Origin: Thermoleophilia bacterium
GTDB taxonomy: Bacteria > Actinomycetota > Thermoleophilia > Gaiellales > Gaiellaceae
Direction: 5' to 3'
Assembly: GCA_023382435.1 (NCBI GenBank)
Contig: JAHDVS010000004.1
Span: 49,292 to 89,895, forward strand
DNA length: 40,604 nt
The position numbers and the translations under genes are program-made. The notes under the pieces were generated by a model. It was given only the letters and a program-made list of their open reading frames with translations, was not told the origin of the DNA and did no database searches. This document shows positions 29,629-37,708 of this stretch, piece after piece. How positions within the stretch are numbered: the first letter of the stretch is position 1; each line of letters starts with the position of its first letter.

Positions 29629-32073
29629 ATGCAAGAAGCGACATCGCACTCGACCGTTGCGTCGCATCAGCTCGACGAGCTGGTCGCGGGTGCCCGGGCG
29701 GCCGCGGAATGGGCCGGTGAGCCGTTCCTCCGCCCGGACGAGGACGCGGCCTCCGCGCTGGCGCCGGGCCAGGCACGTCGGCGGGCGCTCGACGCCGCCC
29801 TGGCCGAGATGGCGGCCGGCCGGCGTTTTCCGTCGCCCGAGTGGAGGGTCGAGTTCGCCCTGATGCTCGGCCTCGAGCGGGTGCTCGCCGAGGAGGCGCC
29901 CGGCCTCGCGTCCGGGACCGAGCTTCGCCGCCACCAGATCGACGCGCTGGCGGGGATGCTGACCGAGCTGATTGCCCGCAACGAGAGCGCGGGCTCGGTG
30001 AACGAGGACGCGAACGGCGCGCTCACGGATGTCGAGGCCGACGCCGACGAGGACGAGGAGGAGCTCGACGAGCTGGAGCCGGACGTCGAGGACGAGCCGC
30101 CCGCGCCGGAGGATCCCGGCGCCGAGCGCCGCTTCCGCTTTCGCCACCCCACCGCTTCGGGGAAGACGATCGCCGCCGCGGGCTTCGTCGAGGCGGCGCG
30201 AACGATGGGAGTCCTCATCCTCACCCACCGCCGCCTGCTCGTCGACCAGTTCAATCGTGACCTCACGACCGAGGGCTACGGTGCGCGCTTCTCCGAGCCT
30301 GTCCTCCGCGGCACCGAGCCGCTGCGGCCGAACCCGATCACGATCCAGACGTACGCGTGGTTCGCGCGGCACGTCGGCTCGCTCAGCCACACCGCCTACC
30401 AGCTCGTCATCTGCGACGAGGCGCACACGGCGCTGGGCGAGAAGACGAGCGCGGCCATCCGCACGCTCCCCGAGCCGATCTTCATCGGGATGACGGCGAC
30501 CGAGCAGCTGATCGCCAAGCAGGTCTCCGACGTCTTCCCCGCCTCGGTCGACGACCTCCCGCTCGGCGACGCGGCCAGGCGCGGCCTGATCGCGCCGCTG
30601 CGCTGCCTGCGGGTGCCGCCGGCGACCGCGATCTCCTCGGTCCCGATCGTCGGCGGCGACTACGACCAGGATGCGCTCGCCCGGATCCTCGACCACGAGC
30701 TGATCAACCAGGCGGCTGCCAGCCTCTACCGCGCCCGCTTCGACGCCACGCCGGGGATCGTCTACGCGGCGGGTGTCGACCACGCCTACAACCTCGCGCG
30801 CGAGTTCAGGGCAGTCGGCCTGAAGGCGGAGGCTGTCAGCGGCCGGACGCCTCCGCTTCGTCTCGCGGAGACGCTCGCGGCGTACGAGCGTGGCGAGATC
30901 AACGTGCTGATCAACGCCCAGCTCCTCGCCGAGGGGTGGAACTCCCCGCGGGCTACGGTCTGCATGCACCTCGCACCGACCGCGAGCCGCCGCGTCTACC
31001 AGCAGCGGATCGGCCGCGTGATGCGCACGCATCCCCGCAAGGAAGCGGGGATCATCGTGGACTTCGTCGATCCGGGGGCGACGCACACCGAGCGAACGGT
31101 GACCCTGCACAGCCTCCTCGACTCCGACTTCTACCGTCCCGGCGCGAGGGTGACGCCCGCCCCGCGCCGGCGGGTACAGCGTCGCGCCCGGCGCAAGCTC
31201 TCTCCGGCCACGTGGCTGGTGCCTGTCACGCCGGATGCCCGGCGGCGGCTGGCCGTGATCGCACGCGAGTGGCAGCGGGTCGACGCGTCCCGCCTCGCCG
31301 GGGACGAGCAGGAGTTGTGGGCGCGCCTGGCCGGGCGCCAGCTTCGCTTCGACGAGCGCCAGGCGTTTGCCGAGAAGCTCGCGCGTGCGAGCCGCGAGTG
31401 CCGGGAGCTGTTCCTGATGAGCTGCGCCGCCGAGAACCCGAACCGACGGCTACGGCTTGCGGCCCTCGGCGACCGCGTGGCGACCACCGTCGACCGGGCG
31501 AGCTTCGACGACCTGGTCACGATCGCGACGTTGGCCCCCACGTGGGAGAAGGACCGCACCGCCGGCGTCCGCGTGCTCCTGCGCGCGCTCGCTGACGGAA
31601 AGGTCGACGCGCCCGAGGACATTCTCGTGCGCTGGACGTGGAAGCTCGCCCGGTCGATGCGGAAGCTTCAGGATCGCCGAGCGAGCGCGGAGCTGCCCGA
31701 CGCGAAGAGGCTGCTCGGCGCGCTTGCGAACTCCCGGGGGCACCGGCACGAGGAGAACGCCGCGCGCCTCGTCAACGTCGCGCTCGAGCAGCCGCTGCCG
31801 GTGGCGGTCGCGCTGCTCGTCTCGGCGGAGGGGTACACGCCGACAGCCCAGCAGCTGATCGAGCGGGCCCGGGCTCGGCTAGGGACGATCTCCGAGATCG
31901 CCGACGCGCTCGCCGAGAACCTGCCGGCGCCGAAGGCACCCAACGCCAAGTCCCGCCGCCGCCGGCGGCGGCGCAAGCGCGACCCGCAGGTCGCCGAGGC
32001 CTCCGCCGGCGAGGCCGGGGACGGCGTGTCGCAGAGCGCGGTGGAGACAGCCGAGCCGATCCAGGCCGCGTAG
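29629..32073 (+). CDS. DEAD/DEAH-box (SF2) helicase with acidic insert
   Basis: 814 aa from ATG 29629; TATGAT at 29549 may be its -10. After a Q-motif-like LRRHQIDALAGMLTELIARN there is a very acidic stretch (VEADADEDEEELDELEPDVE), then motif I HPTASGKTIAAAGF, Ia LILTHRRLLVDQF, II VICDEAHTALGE, III GMTATEQ, and the C-terminal lobe with YAAGVDHAYNLAREF, NAQLLAEGWNSPRATVCMHL and QQRIGRVMRTHPRKEAG. An additional ~330-residue C-terminal part ends in a basic RRRRRRRKRDPQ segment. Nucleic-acid unwinding or remodelling is expected; exact role unknown. Confidence 0.9.
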   Translation: MQEATSHSTVASHQLDELVAGARAAAEWAGEPFLRPDEDAASALAPGQARRRALDAALAEMAAGRRFPSPEWRVEFALMLGLERVLAEEAPGLASGTELRRHQIDALAGMLTELIARNESAGSVNEDANGALTDVEADADEDEEELDELEPDVEDEPPAPEDPGAERRFRFRHPTASGKTIAAAGFVEAARTMGVLILTHRRLLVDQFNRDLTTEGYGARFSEPVLRGTEPLRPNPITIQTYAWFARHVGSLSHTAYQLVICDEAHTALGEKTSAAIRTLPEPIFIGMTATEQLIAKQVSDVFPASVDDLPLGDAARRGLIAPLRCLRVPPATAISSVPIVGGDYDQDALARILDHELINQAAASLYRARFDATPGIVYAAGVDHAYNLAREFRAVGLKAEAVSGRTPPLRLAETLAAYERGEINVLINAQLLAEGWNSPRATVCMHLAPTASRRVYQQRIGRVMRTHPRKEAGIIVDFVDPGATHTERTVTLHSLLDSDFYRPGARVTPAPRRRVQRRARRKLSPATWLVPVTPDARRRLAVIAREWQRVDASRLAGDEQELWARLAGRQLRFDERQAFAEKLARASRECRELFLMSCAAENPNRRLRLAALGDRVATTVDRASFDDLVTIATLAPTWEKDRTAGVRVLLRALADGKVDAPEDILVRWTWKLARSMRKLQDRRASAELPDAKRLLGALANSRGHRHEENAARLVNVALEQPLPVAVALLVSAEGYTPTAQQLIERARARLGTISEIADALAENLPAPKAPNAKSRRRRRRRKRDPQVAEASAGEAGDGVSQSAVETAEPIQAA

Positions 32074-32088
32074 CGTGCTAGCCCGCCG

Positions 32089-33000
32089 CTAGCCGTCGTC
32101 GTCCTCTGCCTCGCGGCGCCGGCTCTCCTCGTGCTCGCGCAGGAACCGTGTCAGCTCCGCCGCAAGCGTGTCTCCGGTCGGCAGGCCCTCTTCCGCCTCG
32201 AGCTCGTCAGCGCGGTGCTCGAGCTCGCGCACGTAGGCGGCAGTCTCCTCGTCGGCGGCCACCGCGGTGCTCACTTGCCGCTCGTACGTGTCGCCCGCGA
32301 CCTCGAGCTCGTCGAGGTCGAGCTCGGCGTCGATCAGCTCGGCGAGCCGCTTGCAGAGCGCGAGCGCGGCCCTCGGGCTGGGGGCGAGCGAAGCGTAGTG
32401 AGGGACCGCCGCCCAGAGGCTGACGGACGCGAGCGAGGCCTCGCGGCACGCGTCGTGGAGGACGCCGACGATCCCGGTCGGGCCCTCGTAGCGGGAGGTG
32501 GCGAGGCCGAGCTCCTCGACCAGCTTCGCGTCGGTGGCGGAGCCGGTAACGGGGCACGGGCGCGTGTGCGGAACGTCCGCGAGCAGCGCGCCCAGCGTGA
32601 TCACGAGCTCGACTCCGAGGTCGCGCGCGAGCCCGACGATCTCCCCGGTGAACGTTCGCCAGCGCGTGTTCGGCTCCACCCCGATCAGAAGCACCGCGTC
32701 GCGCTCGGCAGTCGGCGGCAGGACCGGGACACCCGCTGCGAGTAACGCGTTCTCCGGCCAGTCGATGTGCCGTGTGAGACCCTCGTCGAGCGAGACGTGC
32801 GGGCGCACGGCCTGGAAATCGAAGAACTCCTCCGGGTCGATGTCGGCGAAGCGGGTCGCGTTCCAGGCGCGGGACAGGAAGCCGGCAGCCAGCGTCGCTC
32901 CCTGGGCGCCATCGTTCCAGCCGCGAAACGCGGCGATCAGGACCGGGCTGCGAAGCTCCGGCCGGTCTGCGATGCGGACATGGGCGCCGATGCGGTGCAG
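32089..33000 (-). CDS. PAC2-family protein (proteasome assembly chaperone-like)
   Basis: About 303 aa. LRSPVLIAAFRGWNDGAQGA, EEFFDFQAVRPHVSLDEG, PVTGSATDAKLVEELGLATS and the acidic coiled end (EHRADELEAEEGLPTGDTLA) identify the actinobacterial PAC2 family. No ATG, GTG or TTG is found in frame between the conserved N-terminus and the selD overlap; CTG at 33000-32998 is used here as the nearest candidate, and the true start is uncertain. It lies 56 bp after selD on the same strand. Confidence 0.8.
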   Translation of the reverse strand: MHRIGAHVRIADRPELRSPVLIAAFRGWNDGAQGATLAAGFLSRAWNATRFADIDPEEFFDFQAVRPHVSLDEGLTRHIDWPENALLAAGVPVLPPTAERDAVLLIGVEPNTRWRTFTGEIVGLARDLGVELVITLGALLADVPHTRPCPVTGSATDAKLVEELGLATSRYEGPTGIVGVLHDACREASLASVSLWAAVPHYASLAPSPRAALALCKRLAELIDAELDLDELEVAGDTYERQVSTAVAADEETAAYVRELEHRADELEAEEGLPTGDTLAAELTRFLREHEESRRREAEDDDG

Positions 33001-33056
33001 TCTACGTGCGGGGCATGCCTCCCCGGACCACGTCGGCGACCGGCGCCCACACCCTG

Positions 33057-34085
33057 TCAGACGACGGCCACGCCGCTTCCGGCCTCGACCCGGCCGATCC
33101 GCGCGAGGAAGAGCCCGCGCGAGCGAAATGCCGCCTCGAGCACGGCGACCCGCTCCCCCGGGAGGCACACGAGCAGGCCGCCGGCGGTCTGCGGGTCGTA
33201 CCCGAGCGCGGCCACCTCCGCACTGTCGGGCGTGGTGTCGAGCGCGCGGGCGGCGAAGTCGCGGTTGCGGCCGGCTCCGCCGGTCGCGATGCCCGCCCGC
33301 GCTGCCGTGCGCGCACCCGGGAGTGCGGGAAGCCGCTCGCCCTCGATGATCAGGCGCACGCCGCTTCGCTCCGCCACCTCGCGCCCGTGCCCGAACAGCC
33401 CGAAGCCGGTCACGTCCGTGACGGCGCTCGGCTCGAACGGCCGCAACGCCTCAGCGGCAGCGCCGTCGAGCGTCGACATCGACGCGACGGCGGCGGCGAG
33501 CTCGGTCTCCCCGAGCAGGCCGTCCCGTACGGCCGACAGGACGAGCCCCGTCCCGAGGCGCTTCGTCAGCAGGAGCGTGTCGCCCGGCCGGGCGCCGCTC
33601 TTTCGCCAGATCGCGTCCGGGTGCACCGTGCCGACCACGGCGAGCCCGTACTTGGGCTCGCTGTCGCGAATCGTGTGCCCGCCCGCGAGGATCGCACCGG
33701 CCTCCGCGACCTTGGCGGCGGCCGCGTCGAGAATGGACCGGACCGTGGCGAGCGCAAGCTCCTCCGGGAACGCCGCGATCGAGAGCGCGACGAGCGGCCT
33801 GCCGCCCATCGCGAACACGTCGTTCAGGGCGTTCGCCGCCGCGATCGCCCCGTAGGCCCGCGGGTCGTCGACCATCGGGGGGAAGAAGTCGGTCGTGAGC
33901 ACGACCGCTCGCTCGGCGTCGAGCCGGTAGACGGCCGCATCGTCGGGAGGGTCGAGGCCGACGAGCAGGTCAGCGGGCGCCGCGGGCGCGTACCCGGCCA
34001 GCAGCTTCTCGAGCAGGGCCGCGGAGTACTTCGCCGCGCAGCCGCCGCCGGCTTCGAGGCCCGCGAGGCCCGTGCCCGTGCCCAC
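33057..34085 (-). CDS. selD: Selenophosphate synthase
   Basis: 342 aa from GTG 34085, 14 bp after the rhodanese stop. The active-site segment EAGGGCAAKYSAALLEKLL carries Cys16 and Lys19, equivalents of E. coli Cys17 and Lys20. Next come LLVGLDPPDDAAVYRL, LTTDFFPPMVDDPRAYGAIA with NALNDVFAMGGRPLVALSIA, GHTIRDSEPKYGLAVVGTVH, and DVTGFGLFGHGREVAERSG. SelD makes selenophosphate from selenide and ATP, the Se donor for selenocysteine and for tRNA 2-selenouridine. It supports the reading of TGA as Sec at 7058. selA, selB and selC are not in the window. Confidence 0.95.
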   Translation of the reverse strand: MGTGTGLAGLEAGGGCAAKYSAALLEKLLAGYAPAAPADLLVGLDPPDDAAVYRLDAERAVVLTTDFFPPMVDDPRAYGAIAAANALNDVFAMGGRPLVALSIAAFPEELALATVRSILDAAAAKVAEAGAILAGGHTIRDSEPKYGLAVVGTVHPDAIWRKSGARPGDTLLLTKRLGTGLVLSAVRDGLLGETELAAAVASMSTLDGAAAEALRPFEPSAVTDVTGFGLFGHGREVAERSGVRLIIEGERLPALPGARTAARAGIATGGAGRNRDFAARALDTTPDSAEVAALGYDPQTAGGLLVCLPGERVAVLEAAFRSRGLFLARIGRVEAGSGVAVV

Positions 34086-34099
34086 GGTCCGCCGCGGAG

Positions 34100-34951
34100 C
34101 TACGGGCCCCTCGCGATCGGGACGTCGACGAGGTTGCCCCATTCGGTCCACGAGCCGTCGTAGTTACGCACGCTCTCGAAGCCGAGCAACTCGCGCAGCA
34201 CGAACCAGGTGTGCGCGCTGCGCTCGCCGATACGGCAGTACGCGACGATCTCCTTGCCCGCCGTGATGCCTTTGCTGGCGTAGATGTCGCGCAGCTCCTC
34301 CGCGGGCCTGAAGGTGCCGTCGTCCTTGACCGCGAGCGCCCACGGGATCGAGGCGGCTGTCGGGATGTGGCCGGCCCGTTGCGCGCCCTCCTGCTCGTAG
34401 CCGGGAGGAGCGATCAGGTCGCCCGCGTACTCGCCGGGGCTGCGGACGTCGACGAGGCCCCGGCCGTCGTCGCCGATCCACGCTCGCACCTGATCGCGGT
34501 ACGCCCGGATCGACTCGTCCCGCTCTCCGGCCGTGTACGCACGGGGCTGCGGCTCGGGCGCCCGCACGGTCAGCTCGCGACCCTCGTCAACCCACTTCTG
34601 ACGGCCCCCGTTCAGGATCCGCACGTCCGCGTGCCCGTAGATCTTCAGGTACCAGTACGCGTACGCGGCGAACCAGTTGTTCTTGTCGCCGTAGAGGACG
34701 ACGGTGGTGTCGTTCGCAACGCCGCGCGCGCCGAGCAAGCGCTCGAACGTCTCGCGATCGACCAGGTCGCGCTCGACGGGGTCCTGGAGGTCGTCGCGCC
34801 AGTGCAGCTTGACGGCACCGCGGATGTGCCCCTCGTCGTAGAGGTCGGGGTTCTCGTCGACCTCCGCGACGACCACGCCGGGATTGTCCAGGCGGGTCGC
34901 CAACCAGTCGGTCGAGACGAGGACGGGCTTCGCGTAACCCTTCTCGGCCAT
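34100..34951 (-). CDS. Two-domain thiosulfate sulfurtransferase (rhodanese)
   Basis: 283 aa from ATG 34951 (GGAGG five bases upstream); a GTG two codons earlier is inside the ribosome-binding site. Two rhodanese domains: inactive N-terminal (VVVAEVDENPDLYDEGHIRG, VVLYGDKNNWFAAYAYWYLK) and active C-terminal with VAYCRIGERSAHTWFVLREL, Cys239. CRIGERS is the loop of CysA/SseA thiosulfate sulfurtransferases. It directly precedes selD, so it may supply persulfide-like selenium to SelD (inference). An inverted repeat CTTCA-N5-TGAAG lies 15 bp upstream of the ATG. Confidence 0.93.
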   Translation of the reverse strand: MAEKGYAKPVLVSTDWLATRLDNPGVVVAEVDENPDLYDEGHIRGAVKLHWRDDLQDPVERDLVDRETFERLLGARGVANDTTVVLYGDKNNWFAAYAYWYLKIYGHADVRILNGGRQKWVDEGRELTVRAPEPQPRAYTAGERDESIRAYRDQVRAWIGDDGRGLVDVRSPGEYAGDLIAPPGYEQEGAQRAGHIPTAASIPWALAVKDDGTFRPAEELRDIYASKGITAGKEIVAYCRIGERSAHTWFVLRELLGFESVRNYDGSWTEWGNLVDVPIARGP

Positions 34952-34965
34952 CGGCACCTCCCATA

Positions 34966-34980
34966 CTTCAAAGAGTGAAG
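34966..34980. promoter_or_regulatory. CTTCA/TGAAG inverted repeat before the rhodanese-selD pair
   Basis: CTTCA (34966-34970), five bases AAGAG, TGAAG (34976-34980). The overlapping sequence TGAAGTATGG, read on the minus strand from 34970, recurs as TGAAGTATAGG at 37672 in front of the second XRE/TPR regulator. A shared operator is possible. Confidence 0.4.
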
Positions 34981-35050
34981 CGTTGCAGTCGGATCCAGCT
35001 TAGGCACGGCGTCGCTTTGTCGCAAGGGCGCGCCGCCGCGGGACAGCGGG

Positions 35051-36016
35051 TCAGAGCAGCAGCTCTCGCACCGCCCGCTCGAGCTCTCCGACGGTGACGA
35101 GCCCCTCGAAGCGGGCCGCGACGAGCCCGTCGGCTCCCACGAGAAACGTGTACGGCTCGGTCGGCAGTTCCCATTCCCGCACCCAGCGGTTGAAGCCGCG
35201 GCCGGGATCGTTGCCCTCGTAGATCTCGACGTGGATGAAGCGGACGCGATCGGTCGCGAGGCGCCGCTGCACCTCTTCCACGACGGCGACTGCCGGGCCG
35301 CACACCCGGCTCGCGCAGTACCGGGGCGTGGCGAAGACGACCACGAACGGCACGCCATCCTCGAGCGTCCCCTTGACGGAGTGGCGCAGGAGCTCCACAT
35401 CGGGCGGGCTCGCGGTCGTGATGTCCTCCGCGAAGCCATCTGCGAGGGTCGGCGTGTCGGAGGGGAACGCCGGGTCGCCGACCGCCGGGGCGGCGGAGCG
35501 CTCCCGTACCTCGATCTGCCCGATCGCCTGCAGGTCGGTTCCCTCGGGCTCGACGAGGAGCGTGTAGAGCCCGGGCGCGGGCAGATCGAGGTTCGTCACC
35601 CAGACCGACGGCGCCGCGAGCTCGTCGTTGCCCTCGCCGGGGGTGCCGACGTCGAGATCCTCGGCCGTCCCCTCGAGGGTCGGGACAGCGTCGAGGTCGC
35701 CCTGCGCTCCGACGACACGGGCACCGGGCGCGTGCACTACCTGCCCGTCGGAGTGGAGGACGAGGAAGCTGATCCGGTTCTGCCCGACCGCGAAGTCGGA
35801 GCTGCCGAGAACGAGCGCCACGTCCTCGCCCGGCCGCTCCGCGAGCAGCGCGCGGATCGAGCCCGCCGGCGCCGGCATCGTGTCCGTCACCGCGGCGATC
35901 GTCTCGATCACGGCAGCGCCCGCGTCGCCCTCGCCGGCGTCTTCGTTCCGGGAGCCGCACGCCGCCGCGAGGACGGCGAGCGCCGAGACGAGGGCGACGA
36001 GGCCGAGCACGCGCAC
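35051..36016 (-). CDS. Thioredoxin-fold lipoprotein
   Basis: 321 aa from GTG 36016. Signal VRVLGLVALVSALAVLAAAC ends in a lipobox, so the protein is membrane-anchored outside the cell. The C-terminal ~120 residues are thioredoxin-like: VPFVVVFATPRYCASRVCGP with a CxxxxC pair, RVRFIHVEIYEGNDPGRGFN, and EPYTFLVGADGLVAARFEGL. The N-terminal part is a beta-rich domain (LVLGSSDFAVGQNRISFLVL, GLYTLLVEPEGTDLQ). The overall shape resembles SCO1/TlpA-type proteins; a role in metal delivery or disulfide chemistry is plausible but not shown. Confidence 0.82.
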   Translation of the reverse strand: MRVLGLVALVSALAVLAAACGSRNEDAGEGDAGAAVIETIAAVTDTMPAPAGSIRALLAERPGEDVALVLGSSDFAVGQNRISFLVLHSDGQVVHAPGARVVGAQGDLDAVPTLEGTAEDLDVGTPGEGNDELAAPSVWVTNLDLPAPGLYTLLVEPEGTDLQAIGQIEVRERSAAPAVGDPAFPSDTPTLADGFAEDITTASPPDVELLRHSVKGTLEDGVPFVVVFATPRYCASRVCGPAVAVVEEVQRRLATDRVRFIHVEIYEGNDPGRGFNRWVREWELPTEPYTFLVGADGLVAARFEGLVTVGELERAVRELLL

Positions 36017-36053
36017 GCGTTCCGAGTGTAGCCAGAGCGCCGCGCGACCCCCG

Positions 36054-36155
36054 CTAGGCGAGCTTGGCGAGAATGAGCCCGAGCGCCGTGAGCCACAGCG
36101 CAACGAGCGTGACGAGCACGAAGGCCAGGGGGCGGAGCGAGGGACGCTGCTCCAT
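36054..36155 (-). CDS. 33-aa single-pass membrane peptide
   Basis: ATG 36155 to TAG 36054; MEQRPSLRPLAFVLVTLVAL then WLTALGLILAKLA, one transmembrane helix. A GTG nine codons earlier (36182) opens a near-duplicate start (VEQSPSV, compared with MEQRPSL). It is in the same frame as, and 28 codons after the stop of, the 28-aa peptide at 36240. No good Shine-Dalgarno. Function unknown. Confidence 0.5.
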   Translation of the reverse strand: MEQRPSLRPLAFVLVTLVALWLTALGLILAKLA

Positions 36156-36239
36156 GGTCGAGACCGACGGCGACTGCTCCACGGCGTGTGGACTTCGCCG
36201 CCGGGGCCGCGACTCCTGCCGCAGCGCCGCGTCGCGCGC

Positions 36240-36326
36240 CTAGCGGCCGTCTGCCATGCCGGCGCCGAGGACGGCGACGACGAGGGCGAGCGTCACGAGC
36301 AGGATGAGGACGCGAGCCTTGGTCAC
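36240..36326 (-). CDS. 28-aa hydrophobic peptide directly downstream of XRE/TPR regulator 2, candidate pheromone precursor
   Basis: GTG 36326 follows a perfect AAGGAGGTGA Shine-Dalgarno eight bases upstream, 19 bp after the regulator's stop, so it is certainly well placed for translation from the same mRNA. The peptide begins MTKAR, has the core VLILLVTLALVVAVLG and ends AGMADGR. Layout (basic start, hydrophobic core ending LG, short polar tail) matches the peptide at 28047. Alternative: a small membrane protein unrelated to signalling. Confidence 0.6.
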   Translation of the reverse strand: MTKARVLILLVTLALVVAVLGAGMADGR

Positions 36327-36345
36327 GATGGTCACCTCCTTCCCC

Positions 36346-37665
36346 CTAGAAGCGAACGTCCTGGAGCGCCTCGGCGGCGCGCTTGTAGAGGCGAGCGGCA
36401 GCGCGGTCGTCGCCCTTTCGGGTCGCGAGGTCGCCCTGCGCGATCCAGGCCATGGCACGGTGGCTCGCCGAGGAGAGCTGCTCGAAGCGGGCTTCGGCGT
36501 CGCGGAGGGCGATCTCCGCCTCGTCGAGCCGGCCCTGCTCGAGGAGGGCGCGGCCGAGCACGACGTACGCATTGCCGATCTCGTCGAGGAAGTCGACGCG
36601 CCCGGCCAGCAACTCGAGCGCCTGGCGGGCCTGCTGCTCCGCGAGCTCCGTCTCGCCGGTGCGCAGGTGCACCTGCGCGAGCGAGGAGATCGCCTGCGCG
36701 GCGTCCGCGTCGCTGCCCACCTCGAGCGCGGTCGCGAACGCTTTCGTCAGATAGCCGATCGCCCGCTCGGGGCGGCCGAGCAGCACGGAGAGGCCGCCCA
36801 GGTTGTTGAGCAGCCGCCCGACGCTCTGGCGGTCGGCGAGCTCCTCGTAGATCGCTTTCGCTCGCTCGGCGTAGGACCGGGCGAGCACGTACTGCCCGAA
36901 GCGCTCGGCAACGAGGGAGGCCTGGAAGAACACGTGGGCGACCGTGTGCCGGTCGTTCAGCCCCTCGGCCAGCTCGAGCGCTCGCTCGATGTCCTCCCGG
37001 GCCGCTTCGTAGTCCCGCTCGCGCCGGTAGCAGCGCGAGCGCCACTCGAGAATGTGCGCGCGCAGGCGGTCGCACGGGAGGCCCGAGCGCTCGGCGAGGG
37101 TGAGTGCCTCTGCGAGCAGGGCCGACGCGGTCGAGACAGACGAGAGCTTGTAGCGGCAGACGCCGATCCGGTACAGCACCTCGGCCCGGTCGATGTCGGT
37201 GAACTGCTGCGCTGCCGCAACGGTGCGCCCACGCTCGAGCTGTGCGAGCGCCTGGCGGAGCTCGCCACGATACGTGCGGGCCCACGACTCGGCGAGAAGA
37301 CCGCGCAGCTCGAGGTCCGCAGCCGGGTAGGCGACCCCCTCGAGGAGCTCGACCGTCTCGTCCCAGAGGCCGGCCTCGCTTGCAGCCTCGGCGCGCGCGA
37401 TCGCCCCCTCGACTCTGAGCCGCTCCGATTCGGCGACGCCGGTCGCGAGGTAGCCGGGATCGGTGCCCAGCCGCCCGGCGAGCCACTCGAGCGTGTGGGC
37501 GGTCGGCCGCGTCTTGCCGCGCTCGATCTGGCTCACGTACTCCTTCGTGAAGCGCTTGCCCGCGAGGTCCGCCTGGCTGAGACCGAGGCCGAGTCTCAGC
37601 GCCCGCACCCGCTCGCCGAGTGTGGGGGGCGCCTCCGCCGTCTGCGTGCTCGTGATCATCGCCAC
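36346..37665 (-). CDS. XRE-family HTH regulator with TPR domain (RRNPP-like architecture), copy 2
   Basis: 439 aa from GTG 37665 (ATG two codons in is the alternative). HTH at residues 15-75: LGERVRALRLGLGLSQADLA, KRFTKEYVSQIERGKTRPTA, RLGTDPGYLATGV. The rest is a chain of TPR pairs (GLWDETVELLEGVAYPAADL, RDYEAAREDIERALELAEGL, GRPERAIGYLTKAFATALEV, GRLDEAEIALRDAEARFEQL). The predicted -10 TATACT (37680-37675) is so close to the GTG that the transcript is probably leaderless. Similar to copy 1 in layout but not closely in sequence. Confidence 0.88.
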   Translation of the reverse strand: MAMITSTQTAEAPPTLGERVRALRLGLGLSQADLAGKRFTKEYVSQIERGKTRPTAHTLEWLAGRLGTDPGYLATGVAESERLRVEGAIARAEAASEAGLWDETVELLEGVAYPAADLELRGLLAESWARTYRGELRQALAQLERGRTVAAAQQFTDIDRAEVLYRIGVCRYKLSSVSTASALLAEALTLAERSGLPCDRLRAHILEWRSRCYRRERDYEAAREDIERALELAEGLNDRHTVAHVFFQASLVAERFGQYVLARSYAERAKAIYEELADRQSVGRLLNNLGGLSVLLGRPERAIGYLTKAFATALEVGSDADAAQAISSLAQVHLRTGETELAEQQARQALELLAGRVDFLDEIGNAYVVLGRALLEQGRLDEAEIALRDAEARFEQLSSASHRAMAWIAQGDLATRKGDDRAAARLYKRAAEALQDVRF

Positions 37666-37670
37666 CCGGA

Positions 37671-37700
37671 GTGAAGTATAGGTGCTGTGCTTCGCTTCAC
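37671..37700. promoter_or_regulatory. Promoter and GTGAAG/CTTCAC inverted repeat of XRE/TPR regulator 2
   Basis: On the minus strand TATACT (37680-37675) is a good -10. It is embedded in an inverted repeat GTGAAG (37671-37676) and CTTCAC (37695-37700), 18 bp apart. The left box continues TGAAGTATAGG, shared with the rhodanese promoter (TGAAGTATGG). Autoregulation is the simplest reading. Confidence 0.45.
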
Positions 37701-37708
37701 CTAATTAC

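Noticed and set aside
28212-32073. Defence island made of the XRE/TPR regulator and helicase
   Set aside because: No nuclease, protease or other defence effector is linked, and the helicase has its own likely promoter; adjacency alone is not enough.
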